Source: Nanobdellota archaeon (lineage in GTDB: Archaea; Nanobdellota; Nanobdellia; Pacearchaeales; GW2011-AR1). Taken from it: 64,000 bases of DNA. How positions within the stretch are numbered: position 1 is the first letter of the stretch; the number at the start of each line of letters is the position of its first letter. The notes below the pieces were generated by a model. That model was not told where the DNA came from. It did no database searches and saw nothing but the letters and a program-made list of their open reading frames with translations. The stretch is taken from NCBI GenBank assembly GCA_018817905.1, contig JAHISS010000087.1:1-64000 (forward strand), in the 5' to 3' direction. Positions 37,330-45,487 of this stretch are shown here, in pieces. The position numbers and the translations under genes were made by a program.

Positions 37330-39060
37330 ATGAAAAAAGTTGTGATTTTATTTGCATTGGTTATTTTGCTTCCAATTGTTGCAGGGGTTTCTTCTGATTT
37401 GGCGGATGTTTATCTTCCTAAGGAAACAATGATTGGCGAGATTTCTGGAGGGATTTTAGCTTCGATTTCTCCTGAGCAAGTTAAAGTTGTTAGAGACGAA
37501 CACATTGAGGTTGCAGTTGAGTATGGTGTTAAAAAATTAGGAAGCAAACATTACATCTGGCTGATTTCCCCAGAAAATCCAGGAAATTACACATTGAAAA
37601 TAAAAGAGATTATCGCGCTTGTTGATGGAGTTCCAGAAGTTGTTGATTACTCCAAAGATTTCCGAGTTGAGGGCTTGGCTGATTATTCGATTAAGCCGGG
37701 CTTTGTACTTGCAGTAGATGATTTTGAAATTGTTGCTACTTTGTATGAATCAGTTGGAAAGTCAATAACTGTTGATTTTCCAGAAAGCCGGGAAATCAGT
37801 TTGCTCCCTGGAATAAATTACATTGACTTTTCAATTGCAGAGATTGTTGGCGTTCAGGAAGTTAAAATTGGCGTTGGGAAATATTCTGTTCCGGGATATG
37901 TTGTTGGGCAAGAATATATTTGCGGAGACGGACAGATTGACGGAAGGGAAGTTTGCGACGGAGAGAATCTGAATGGAAAAGATTGTGCGGGAGTTGGAGA
38001 TTTTTCAGGAGAAGATTTAGCTTGTTCAAGCGATTGTTTAAGTTTTGATGATAGTGGTTGTGTTTTGTCAGAACCAGAACCTGAATGTGATTTAGAAAAC
38101 TTGGATTTGTGTTTAACAGAAAACGACTGTGTTGGCGTTGGAGGTTATTGGTATAATGAAAGCTGCAATGTTTACGAGCAAGGAGCTGTATGCGACTCTG
38201 AGCATGTCGGTCTTTGCGAAACTTTAGAAACTTGTTCAGAAGCTGAAGGCTATTGGTATAACGAGAGCTGCAATGAAGACTCTTGCGGAAACTTGGAAAT
38301 AGACGCTGGGGAAGTCTGCGATGGAACCAACTTAAGCGGAGAAACCTGCTTTTCCAAAGGTTATGCCAAAGGAAATTTATCTTGCTCAAGCGATTGTTTA
38401 AGTTTTGACTTTGGGGGTTGTGTTGTTGGAACTGTAACGCCGTTGAATTTTGCAATCAACCCAAGCGTAATCAGAGACACAATTTTGTCTTCGGGACAAA
38501 TTCCAGTTTATTCTTTTAAAATTATTAACTCTTGGGAAAATTCAATTAAGGATTTGCGCCTTGATTATGACCGAAGTAAATTTACAGTTGAACCTGATGA
38601 GATTTTTTCTATTGGTGTGAATGAAAGCGCTTATTTTAATTTGACATTTAAACAAATGCCAAGAGGTGCTGCGAAAGGAGTTGTTGTTGCTTATTCTGGA
38701 GATGTTTATGAATATTTATTGTTTATGTTTAACCTGACAGATGATGAGGCGCAAGTTAGAAGAGAATATTATCAAAATAATTCTGTCAGCACTCCATCGT
38801 ACTACTGCACTGAAATTCCTGACGGGAAGTTCTGCGGTTCTGATGAGAGTTGTTCTGTTGTGGAAGTTGCTGCTCTTGACGGAATGTGCTGCGCAGGACA
38901 ATGTGAAGAAGAATCTTCTGGCGGCGGAAGGGCGTGGATTGGTTACTTGGTTGCTGGAATTGTCATCCTTGTTTTGCTGATTATTTATGTAAAATACAAA
39001 AAGACAAAGCCTGCGAAAGATCCCATGGGGGTGAGAGTTTCCCAGATTGAGAAGGGTTAG
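37330..39060 (+). CDS. Exported protein with repeated Cys-rich (DUF4215-like) modules
   Basis: 576 aa. Signal peptide 1-20, two beta-rich domains (to about 200), then tandem modules of the form CGDGQIDGREVCDGENLNGK...CSSDCLSFDDSGC and CGNLEIDAGEVCDGTNLSGE...CSSDCLSFDFGGC, separated by two GGYWYNESCN/EGYWYNESCN units. A further beta domain, a Cys cluster, a TM helix near 540-560 and a basic tail complete it. The ends of the two modules are nearly identical at DNA level (about 38018 and 38384), so the repeat is recent or gene-converted. Start 26 nt from TTATATAAC. Confidence 0.8.
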   Translation: MKKVVILFALVILLPIVAGVSSDLADVYLPKETMIGEISGGILASISPEQVKVVRDEHIEVAVEYGVKKLGSKHYIWLISPENPGNYTLKIKEIIALVDGVPEVVDYSKDFRVEGLADYSIKPGFVLAVDDFEIVATLYESVGKSITVDFPESREISLLPGINYIDFSIAEIVGVQEVKIGVGKYSVPGYVVGQEYICGDGQIDGREVCDGENLNGKDCAGVGDFSGEDLACSSDCLSFDDSGCVLSEPEPECDLENLDLCLTENDCVGVGGYWYNESCNVYEQGAVCDSEHVGLCETLETCSEAEGYWYNESCNEDSCGNLEIDAGEVCDGTNLSGETCFSKGYAKGNLSCSSDCLSFDFGGCVVGTVTPLNFAINPSVIRDTILSSGQIPVYSFKIINSWENSIKDLRLDYDRSKFTVEPDEIFSIGVNESAYFNLTFKQMPRGAAKGVVVAYSGDVYEYLLFMFNLTDDEAQVRREYYQNNSVSTPSYYCTEIPDGKFCGSDESCSVVEVAALDGMCCAGQCEEESSGGGRAWIGYLVAGIVILVLLIIYVKYKKTKPAKDPMGVRVSQIEKG

Positions 39061-39207
39061 GGTGATTTTTTCTTCAAGTTACCCAAACCCACCACAAATC
39101 CAACTAATTCGATAGTATCCAAAACTCAATTAATGTGACATCCGATTGGTTTTGTTATTAATTTGGCGGATTGCTGCTATAGTTAAAACTATTTTTTTAA
39201 AGATTTT

Positions 39208-39714
39208 CTACTTTGACTTCTTTTTTGTTTTTTTAGATTTTTTAACTGGTTTGCTTTTTTCTGCTGGCTGTTGGACAGTAGCGTCTTTTTGCTTGAATAA
39301 GTGCGGCGCAACTTCTTGTAGTTTTTTTACAAGAACATCGCGGTCTGCCAGTGCTTTTTTTACAACTGCGTCGTAATTATGCAGCCTTTGTGTCAAGGCG
39401 TTTGCAACTTCGTTCAAATCAGCGTTTGTAATTGTTAGTTTTTCTGGATAAGTTATTTCTATGTGGGATGGCATATAAGCCAACAAAATCCCGAAATAAT
39501 TCGACAAAGATTCTAACTCTACATCGATTTCTGCAAATGTTGTGAAGAAATCTTTTGAACCTTCTACCTCTTTAGGTTCATGACAGGTTTTGTTTATGAT
39601 TTTCACGCCTTTTTCAGAGCCCATTTTTTCTACGAGGAGGTTTAGGGATTCTTTTAGATGATCTGGCGGTCTGCCCAGGATTTCCACAATCAATGATGCG
39701 TTTAATTTGTCCAT
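39208..39714 (-). CDS. Unrecognised 168-aa cytoplasmic protein
   Basis: No named family. It begins MDKLNASLIVEILGRPPDHL, then KESLNLLVEKMGSEKGVKIINKTCHEPKEVEGSKDFFTTFAEIDVELESLSNYFGILLAYMPSHIEI. This ferredoxin-like pattern is common to conserved archaeal hypotheticals. A C-terminal helix (RDVLVKKLQEVAPHLF) and a Lys-rich tail end it. The 147-nt gap downstream (39061-39207) holds no gene. Confidence 0.7.
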   Translation of the reverse strand: MDKLNASLIVEILGRPPDHLKESLNLLVEKMGSEKGVKIINKTCHEPKEVEGSKDFFTTFAEIDVELESLSNYFGILLAYMPSHIEITYPEKLTITNADLNEVANALTQRLHNYDAVVKKALADRDVLVKKLQEVAPHLFKQKDATVQQPAEKSKPVKKSKKTKKKSK

Positions 39715-39814
39715 TGCTGGCTAAAGTTTAGGGAGTTTTTAAAAGTTAGGTTTGGAAAAATGATTGGATTGCCCGCATCGATAAATTTATTAACCAAGAA
39801 TAAATCAATCAGAC

Positions 39815-40024
39815 ATGGGACAAAAACAAATAACTCTTGAAGAAATCTATGCGGCTATCCAAAACTTACAGCGAGAGGTTCATGTTATCAGGGAAAATGT
39901 TGAGGAAACGGAAATGACTGACTGGGCAGAACAAGAACTTGAAGAAGCAAGAAATGAACCAGGAGAAAAATACATCTCGCTTGAAGATTTAGAAAACGAG
40001 ATAAAAAATGACGTGGAAGATTGA
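39815..40024 (+). CDS. RelB-like antitoxin
   Basis: 69 aa, acidic. KQITLEEIYAAIQNLQREVHVIREN is an amphipathic helix followed by a charged linker (TDWAEQELEEARNEPGEKYISLEDLENEI), the look of antitoxins paired with RelE/ParE toxins. The TATA-like AATTTATTAA is 26 nt before the ATG. Its end overlaps the toxin start by 17 nt. The pairing supports the assignment more than the sequence does. Confidence 0.72.
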   Translation: MGQKQITLEEIYAAIQNLQREVHVIRENVEETEMTDWAEQELEEARNEPGEKYISLEDLENEIKNDVED

Positions 40025-40262
40025 ATTCAGTTCCAAAGCAGAAAGATTTCTAAAAAAATTACCAAAGGATATTTCCTTAAGAATCCTAAACAAGTTTAAA
40101 TTATTGCAACAAAATCCGTTTAGATTTTTAGAGCATTACGAAGGTGCAAATTGTTTTAAGTTTAGAATCGGAGATTACAGAGCTTTGGTAGATATTGATT
40201 TTGACAGAAAAATCTTGTTGGTAAGAGTTTTTGATAAGCGAGGAAGAATTTACAAGAGATGA
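40008..40262 (+). CDS. RelE/ParE-type toxin
   Basis: 84 aa. WKIEFSSKAERFLKKLPKDISLRILNKFKLLQQNPF...LEHYEGANCFKFRIGDYRALVDIDFDRKILLVRVFDKRGRIYKR is a full RelE fold: YRALVDID plays the role of the usual YRVxY motif, and the C-terminal RGRIYKR is basic. RelE toxins cut mRNA on the ribosome; ParE poisons gyrase. The basic residues fit RelE better. Confidence 0.87.
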   Translation: MTWKIEFSSKAERFLKKLPKDISLRILNKFKLLQQNPFRFLEHYEGANCFKFRIGDYRALVDIDFDRKILLVRVFDKRGRIYKR

Positions 40263-40277
40263 TTTCACAAATCAATT

Positions 40278-41291
40278 TTACTGTAAAGAATTCTTGGTGT
40301 CTAAAATCCTTGTCACAGAATCATCGATTCTTTCTTCTGGGATTTCTCCGCTGAGAACTGCTTTTTCTATTGCATTGATTCCTTGCTTAACTCTTTGGTG
40401 GTTTGAAAGAACATACGTCGTGTCTAGGATTATGTCATTTCCTGCTTTGACCAAATCAGGATATAATTTTTCTGGTTTGAATAAATAAGACCACTTTAAG
40501 CCCCACATTCCGATTGCATCTGTGATTATCAGTCCGTTGAAATTTTTCCTTAAATTAGAAATAACTTCTTCAGAAACAGTGCTTTGTTTTCCGTTGGAGT
40601 TGAGTTCTCCAGAAACAATTGCATGACCGACCATTACAGATGAAACATTATTTTTAATTGCGTAATCGAATAACTCTAAATCCTCTCTTGAGATTTCTGC
40701 CTTGACTTTGAACCAGTGCGGGTCTTTGAGCATGCTTCCTCCGGGGTAGTGTTTTGCAGTCGCTAAAATTTTCTGTTCTTGCAAACCTTTAATGTAAAAT
40801 GCTATTTTCTCTTTAATTTCCTCATGCGTTCCTGAAAAACTTCTTCCAGGCCAAACAGTATTTTTTTCTTCTGCAACTGGGGAAAAGTCAAAATTAAAAC
40901 CAACTTGTTTTAGAATTTTCCCGTGTTCTTTTCCTAATTCATAAGCTTCTTCTTTATTCTTTATTTCTTTGAAATTTTTGCTTTGATAAAATGGAAAAGG
41001 ATTCCAATATCCTTCCATGTCTGTCGCAACGAGCAGTTTTATTTTTGAATTTTTTTGATAGGAATTGACGAGGTTTTTGTAAGTTTGCTCTGAGCTTTGT
41101 TTGTCGAGAAAAATCCCTCCAATTCCCAAGTCCAAAAAACGAGCATCGTATTTTGCCCCTCTAACCATGACCATTTGCGCGATTTTTTCTTTCAAGGTTA
41201 AATCTGAAATGTTTATGCTTTCCATTTCTTGAGCTATGGCAAGGTTCATCATAAAAACAAAGATTGTCAAGATAAAAATGTATTGTTTCAT
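40278..41291 (-). CDS. Exported glycoside hydrolase family 3 (beta-N-acetylhexosaminidase-like)
   Basis: 337 aa. Signal peptide 1-20 (QYIFILTIFVFMMNLAIAQ). ATDMEGYWNPFPF, FDFSPVAEEKN, AKHYPGG (Lys180, His181), DPHW (Asp190, His192, acid/base dyad of NagZ-type GH3) and IITDAIGM (nucleophile Asp258) are in order. It likely cleaves beta-N-acetylglucosamine links outside the cell. DPANN archaea lack peptidoglycan, so a host or bacterial substrate or own glycoprotein glycan is possible. It overlaps the preceding gene by 4 nt. Confidence 0.85.
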   Translation of the reverse strand: MKQYIFILTIFVFMMNLAIAQEMESINISDLTLKEKIAQMVMVRGAKYDARFLDLGIGGIFLDKQSSEQTYKNLVNSYQKNSKIKLLVATDMEGYWNPFPFYQSKNFKEIKNKEEAYELGKEHGKILKQVGFNFDFSPVAEEKNTVWPGRSFSGTHEEIKEKIAFYIKGLQEQKILATAKHYPGGSMLKDPHWFKVKAEISREDLELFDYAIKNNVSSVMVGHAIVSGELNSNGKQSTVSEEVISNLRKNFNGLIITDAIGMWGLKWSYLFKPEKLYPDLVKAGNDIILDTTYVLSNHQRVKQGINAIEKAVLSGEIPEERIDDSVTRILDTKNSLQ

Positions 41292-41977
41292 AACTTCCTC
41301 AAAGCCAAAAGAATTATCAAAACTACGCAGAAGGAGGTGAAGGCGTAGATGATCCAGGTGCGGTTTTTTCCTTGTTTTGTTTTTAGAACTTGGGGTTCAT
41401 CTTGATCTTGGGACTGCTTTGAGTTGAGGAGGATTTTTTCATTTTCATTTGAATTGGTTGACAAAGGTTTAATTTCTTCGCTCGCATCAGAAAGGTCGAT
41501 TTCAATTTCTTCTTCGTGGACAGTTTCTTTTTCTTCCTGTATTTCTTCTTCAACTGGAGTTTGTTCTTCTTGAGTTTGTTCTTCGCCGGTGATTTTAATT
41601 TCCTGACAGATTTGTTCAAATCCTGAATCGCGTACTGAAGATTTTCTCAACCTCAGACAAATCTGCTGATTTCCAGGGGATTCTGTAACTTTTATTTTAT
41701 ATTCTGTTTTCTCAGGAAAAACTTCTTGCAAATAATACCATGGATTGCTCCAAGACTCCTTGTCTTCGCTGTAAATCTCAGAGATGTAATCTGATGAAGG
41801 GATTTTATCGCTTTCTGATTTGTGGACAAAAATCTTTACATCGAAGTTTTCATCTGAATCTGCAGAAATCAAGACAGAAAACTCTTCATTGATTTCTACT
41901 TGACCTGGGGAATTTAACGACAGTTCGAGGGCTGAAGCATTGTGACTCAGGAAAAAACTAATAACCATAGCAATCAT
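41288..41977 (-). CDS. Exported Ig-like protein with acidic stalk and C-terminal anchor
   Basis: 229 aa from ATG 41977, which precedes a signal peptide (MIAMVISFFLSHNASA); the longer opening overlaps the upstream gene by 116 nt. LELSLNSPGQVEINEEFSVLISADSDENFDVKIFVHK is an Ig/CARDB-like beta sandwich. A Glu/Gln/Thr stalk (EEQTQEEQTPVEEEIQEEKE...) and a C-terminal TM helix (TWIIYAFTSFCVVLIILLAL) follow. It is a wall- or membrane-anchored surface protein, co-transcribed with the nuclease and the GH3 enzyme. Confidence 0.75.
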   Translation of the reverse strand: MIAMVISFFLSHNASALELSLNSPGQVEINEEFSVLISADSDENFDVKIFVHKSESDKIPSSDYISEIYSEDKESWSNPWYYLQEVFPEKTEYKIKVTESPGNQQICLRLRKSSVRDSGFEQICQEIKITGEEQTQEEQTPVEEEIQEEKETVHEEEIEIDLSDASEEIKPLSTNSNENEKILLNSKQSQDQDEPQVLKTKQGKNRTWIIYAFTSFCVVLIILLALRKL

Positions 41978-42698
41978 AATGAACAAGAGCTTGCTCCTTG
42001 TCGAAAATGTATGCTGTGTCGCGGTCGTTGTTCCAAATGTTTTGCTTGCTTTGCCAAAATAAATCTGTTTCATTGTCTTTTCCTTCTCCTGTGTGGAGGA
42101 TTACCTCACTTAAATCAATATCTGGAAACTTATATTTTTTTCTGCTCTCGTCTGTTATGGTCCAATCCTTGATATTTACTTCACCGCAGAGACTTTTTAT
42201 CTCTACTGTTTCTTTTTCTGCTTGGATTTTTGTTTGAAGACAATTAAAGTGTTGGGACTTTTTCCAAATTCCTTTTTGGTTTTCGATAGCGTTGGCTTCT
42301 GTTTGTGAAAAAAGTTTTAACTCGTCGTCTTCTACAAGAAATTTTTTTGCAAGTCCCTGCTCCACGAGTTTTAGGTTTAGATATTCTGGAGCAAAAACTC
42401 TGGCAAGTGTTCTCCCGTATTTGTCTGGGGCGAGTTCTTGTATTTCTACTGTTTTATTTTCAAAAAGCGCGAGGAATTTTTTCGCTTCTTCGTAACCAGG
42501 TTCTGACTTTTCAGGGGCATTTATGTTGAGCAAACGAAAGCTTGTTCCTGTGCTGTCTTTGAAAGTGTCGCCGTCTATAACTCTGGATATTGTAATTGTT
42601 CTATAGGCCGAGCTTTCTAAAAAAGAAAAGAGAAAAAAGTTAGCTGCAAGCAAAAGTGTCAAGACAAGTGCTATTGTGAAAGCTTGTTTTGATTTCAT
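41958..42698 (-). CDS. Exported thermonuclease with a lamin-tail domain
   Basis: 246 aa. N-terminal TM/signal (TIALVLTLLLAANFFLFSFL). The SNase domain has VIDGDTFKD, RLLNINAPEK, and DKYGRTLARVF with catalytic-type Asp, Arg, Glu and Arg residues, then LVEQGLAKKFLVEDDELKLF. The C-terminal CGEVNIKDWTITDESRKKYKFPDIDL...QNIWNNDRDTAYIFD is a lamin-tail (LTD) beta sandwich, a known partner of extracellular SNases. It degrades nucleic acids outside the cell, perhaps for nucleotide scavenging. Confidence 0.87.
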   Translation of the reverse strand: MKSKQAFTIALVLTLLLAANFFLFSFLESSAYRTITISRVIDGDTFKDSTGTSFRLLNINAPEKSEPGYEEAKKFLALFENKTVEIQELAPDKYGRTLARVFAPEYLNLKLVEQGLAKKFLVEDDELKLFSQTEANAIENQKGIWKKSQHFNCLQTKIQAEKETVEIKSLCGEVNIKDWTITDESRKKYKFPDIDLSEVILHTGEGKDNETDLFWQSKQNIWNNDRDTAYIFDKEQALVHYDCYGY

Positions 42699-43174
42699 AA
42701 TTCCATAATCTGTTTTTTTGTTTTAAGAGAGTTGTAAAATCTTTCTAAATCTTCGTGCGTGATTTCCAAAGTCGCAGTATTAATGTTTGGATGGAAACCA
42801 ACAACCGGAGCTTCCCAAACTTGTTTGTCAAGAACTAAATAAACCTCTGTTGCGTGAATCATTCCAAAGATTGAAACAGAGCCAGGAGTTAGATTTAGTT
42901 TTTCCTTTAGCTGTTCTGCCGAAGCAAATGACAATTTCTTTTTAGCGTGGAGTTTTTTCGCAAGCGATTTCAAGTCAAGGCGTTTGTGCGCAAACATTGA
43001 AACAAGAAAGAATTTTTTATTTTCATCCTTAAGGAAAAGGTTTTTTGTGTGGAGAATGTTCGGAAGTTGCTCCTTTAGTTTCATTGATTCTTCAACTGTG
43101 AAAACCGCTGGATGTTTGTGTTCGGTGTAAGCGATGCTGCACTTTTCTAAATATGTTTTTAGCGTTTGTTCCAC
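42695..43174 (-). CDS. YbaK/ProX-type aminoacyl-tRNA deacylase
   Basis: 159 aa. YTEHKHPAVFTVEESMKLKEQLPNILHTKNLFLKDENKKFFLVSMFAHKRLDLKSLAKKL matches the YbaK editing fold (KNLFLKD), as do LTPGSVSIFGMI and the conserved GFHPNINTATLEI. These free-standing domains hydrolyse mis-acylated tRNA such as Ala-tRNAPro. It is the first gene of the operon with nuclease, Ig-like and GH3 genes, joined by a 4-nt overlap. The functional link to those is not obvious. Confidence 0.88.
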   Translation of the reverse strand: MEQTLKTYLEKCSIAYTEHKHPAVFTVEESMKLKEQLPNILHTKNLFLKDENKKFFLVSMFAHKRLDLKSLAKKLHAKKKLSFASAEQLKEKLNLTPGSVSIFGMIHATEVYLVLDKQVWEAPVVGFHPNINTATLEITHEDLERFYNSLKTKKQIMEL

Positions 43175-43224
43175 CCATGTATTGATGACGAATATTTTAT
43201 ATAATCTGTGTTTTTTAAGAATGT

Positions 43225-44160
43225 ATGACTTATGATTTTATCATCGTTGGAGCAGGAGTTGCTGGCTTGGCTGGAGCAATGTATGCGGCGCGGCTTGGGA
43301 TGAAGACGCTTGTTCTTGGAACATCGCACGGAAGCGAGATGCCTGTCGGCGGAGTTATCACAACTACAAATCTTGTTGAAAATTATCCTGGATTTGTAAA
43401 ATTAACTGGAACTGAATTAGCTGAAAAAATCAGAAAACATACAGAGAGTTACAAACTGGTTGAAATTAAAGAAGAAAAAGTTGAAGGTGTGAAAAAAACT
43501 GGGAAGAATTTCGAAGTTAAAACCGGCGGGGGAAATTATTTGGCAAAGGCAATTTTGTTTGCAACAGGAACAGAATGGAAAAGGCTTGAAGTTCCCGGCG
43601 GCAGGGAATTTGAAAACCGGGGCGTGGCTTACTGCACTTTGTGCGATGCGCCGCTTTACAAAAACAAAACTGTCGCAGTTGTCGGAGGAAGCGATGTGGC
43701 TGCAAAAGACGCATTGGTTTTAGCAGAACATGCGAAAAAAGTTTACATCATTTACCGAAGAGAAAAAATCCGGGCTGAGCCGATTAATTTGGAAAGAATT
43801 GAAAAGAATAAAAAAATCGAAGTGATAAACAACACAAATGTCTTGGAAGTCAAAGGGGAGAACGTTGTCAAGTCAGTTGTTTTAGACAAGAATTATAGTG
43901 GTGGAAAAGGGCTTTTGGTTGACGGAGTTTTTGTCGCAATTGGACACCGGATTTTATCTGATTTGGCCAATGAGCTTGGAGTGAAATTGAACAAAAAGAG
44001 AGAGATTGTGATTGACCATAAAACTTGTGAAACAAACCTTGCTGGAGTTTTTGCGGCAGGTGATGTTGCAGACAAACCGTTCAAACAGGCAATCACAGGA
44101 GTTGCAGAAGGCTGCACTGCTGCGTATTCTGCTTACGAGTATTTGAAGACAATTGAATAA
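43225..44160 (+). CDS. trxB: Thioredoxin reductase
   Basis: 311 aa. FAD motif GAGVAGLAGAMYAARLG near residue 8, active-site CTLC (Cys137, Cys140) in AYCTLCDAPLY, second dinucleotide motif VAVVGGSDVAAKDAL, and GVFAAGDVADKPFKQAITGVAEG at the C-terminus. It reduces thioredoxin or a glutaredoxin-like protein with NAD(P)H. IYRREKIRAEPI lacks the full HRRxxxR NADPH clamp, so NADH or another donor is possible. TATA-like TTATATAA is 25 nt upstream. Confidence 0.93.
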   Translation: MTYDFIIVGAGVAGLAGAMYAARLGMKTLVLGTSHGSEMPVGGVITTTNLVENYPGFVKLTGTELAEKIRKHTESYKLVEIKEEKVEGVKKTGKNFEVKTGGGNYLAKAILFATGTEWKRLEVPGGREFENRGVAYCTLCDAPLYKNKTVAVVGGSDVAAKDALVLAEHAKKVYIIYRREKIRAEPINLERIEKNKKIEVINNTNVLEVKGENVVKSVVLDKNYSGGKGLLVDGVFVAIGHRILSDLANELGVKLNKKREIVIDHKTCETNLAGVFAAGDVADKPFKQAITGVAEGCTAAYSAYEYLKTIE

Positions 44161-44190
44161 ATTTTTAAAGAAGAAAGATTATTTAATTTG

Positions 44191-44643
44191 ATGATTGTTG
44201 AGAAAAAAAGAGGGCTGTCTCCAGTTATAGCAACTGTTTTACTTGTTTCGATTGCTTTAGTTTTGGCAGTTATCATTTTTTTATGGGCGAGAAGTTTTAT
44301 TGCTGAAACTGTTTTGAAGGGTGGAGAGCGAGTTGAATTGATGTGCGAAGATGTTGGGTTTTTGGCGGAAGCATACGGTGAGCAGTTGCTCATAGAAAAT
44401 ATTGCGACTGTTCCGATTTATGGTGTTGAAATCAGGGTTCTTGGAAGCGGCGAAATAAGAGAAGTTGCACCGACAACGGGCGGGACAATCGAGGCAGGGC
44501 AAACAATGAGCTTTGATCTTCCGGTTGGTATTTCTTCTGGAGAAACAATTATTGCTGTTCCGATTCTGCTCGGCGAAACAGATGAAGAACAGGTCCCATA
44601 TATTTGCGACATTGATTATGGCGTGGAAGCTGTAGTGGGATGA
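44191..44643 (+). CDS. Type IV pilin-like protein 1
   Basis: 150 aa from ATG 44191, 26 nt after the TATA-like TTTTTAAAG (an upstream TTG is dismissed). KKRGLSPVIATVLLVSIALVLAVIIFLWARSF has the archaeal class III signal peptide, with a basic stretch followed by Gly-Leu-Ser and a hydrophobic assembly helix. The mature domain is beta-rich. It begins the pilus gene cluster and is processed by a prepilin peptidase not seen in this window. Confidence 0.86.
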   Translation: MIVEKKRGLSPVIATVLLVSIALVLAVIIFLWARSFIAETVLKGGERVELMCEDVGFLAEAYGEQLLIENIATVPIYGVEIRVLGSGEIREVAPTTGGTIEAGQTMSFDLPVGISSGETIIAVPILLGETDEEQVPYICDIDYGVEAVVG

Positions 44644-44647
44644 TGAA

Positions 44648-45196
44648 ATGAAAAAAAAAGGTCTGTCAACTATTGTTGCTACGATTGCAGTTGTTTTGCT
44701 GACTTTGGCTGCTGCGGCGTTTATCGCTGGATTTATTGTTCCGCTTGTGAGAAACCAGCTGAATGAAGGAACAGAATGTCTTGGCTATGAAGATTATTTT
44801 ACGTTTTATGAAGAGTTTGAGTATAATTGTTACAGACAGGGTGGATCGACCTGGCTTTACGGGATTTCTGTTCAAGCAGATTCGGTGAGAGAAGAAACTG
44901 CAGATGAAGTAGCAGGATTTAAACTTCAGTTTTTGAAAACAGGAGAATCAAAAAGTGTTGAGGTTGAAGATGAAATGCCGAAGACAGATGAAATCAGAAT
45001 GTTAAATTCTTCTGTGGCGAAGTTAGAAATTCCTAAGAGTGGGGAAGTAAGAACCTATGTTTATACCGGGAATGGACTTTTCGGAACAGTTAAAATAGCT
45101 CCCGTGTTAAAGTCAGGAAGAACTTGTGAAATAACTGATTCAATAGATATTGGAGGAATAGAATGCGCTCCAGGAGTAGATTTGGCGCTCACTTAA
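44648..45196 (+). CDS. Type IV pilin-like protein 2
   Basis: 182 aa. MKKKGLSTIVATIAVVLLTLAAAAFIAGFIVPLV is a class III signal peptide with cleavage after KKKG. The mature domain contains Cys-rich and beta segments (CLGYEDYFTFYEEFEYNC), and the C-terminus has two further cysteines. It lies 4 nt after the first pilin, so both are likely co-translated. Confidence 0.84.
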   Translation: MKKKGLSTIVATIAVVLLTLAAAAFIAGFIVPLVRNQLNEGTECLGYEDYFTFYEEFEYNCYRQGGSTWLYGISVQADSVREETADEVAGFKLQFLKTGESKSVEVEDEMPKTDEIRMLNSSVAKLEIPKSGEVRTYVYTGNGLFGTVKIAPVLKSGRTCEITDSIDIGGIECAPGVDLALT

Positions 45197-45231
45197 AATG
45201 AGCTACTAAAGGGGATGCACCAAAAAATAAA

Positions 45232-45483
45232 ATGCCACCAAAAACAAACAAGCAAAAAAGAGATTTAATATTTAATCTTAGATTTATCAATCACAAAGTG
45301 AAGCTCCCAACCGTAAAATCAAAAAACAATCGTTATCAACAACGCACATTATTGGATATGATAATCTTTGGTGGGGCAGTAGCATTTGCCCAACTGCAAC
45401 AAGCGGAAGGAATCTCTTTTCAATTAAATTTAGGGGGCGACAATTCCTCTTTCGGTTTCAAAACCGAGTATCATTGGTGTTGA
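45232..45483 (+). CDS. Doubtful 83-aa ORF overlapping intergenic repeat copy D
   Basis: It opens at ATG 45232 and ends just before the third pilin gene. The protein has a basic N-terminal half, an LLDMIIFGGAVAFAQLQ stretch and LNLGGDNSSFGFKTEY. Its middle coincides with the repeat shared with 37195-37263, where the same frame has a stop. A TCGGTTT-CA-AAACCGA hairpin lies near its end. It may be a genuine small protein or an accidental frame across a noncoding element. Confidence 0.35.
   Translation: MPPKTNKQKRDLIFNLRFINHKVKLPTVKSKNNRYQQRTLLDMIIFGGAVAFAQLQQAEGISFQLNLGGDNSSFGFKTEYHWC
45321..45380 (+). repeat. Intergenic repeat, copy D
   Basis: AATCGTTATCAACAACGCACAT (written as AATCGTTATCAA and AACGCACAT) at 45329-45350 and GATATGATAATCTTTGGTGG at 45355-45374 match 37199-37222 and 37242-37263. 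Downstream GGGGCA and TGCCC can form a hairpin. The element lies between pilin genes, as copy C lies before a surface-protein gene. Confidence 0.45.
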
Positions 45484-45487
45484 TGCG

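Noticed and set aside
37862..38455. A 197-codon minus-strand frame
   Set aside because: It lies inside the 37330 surface protein gene, antisense, with a composition (Gln, His, Asn, Leu) that mirrors that gene's codons and no promoter or family.
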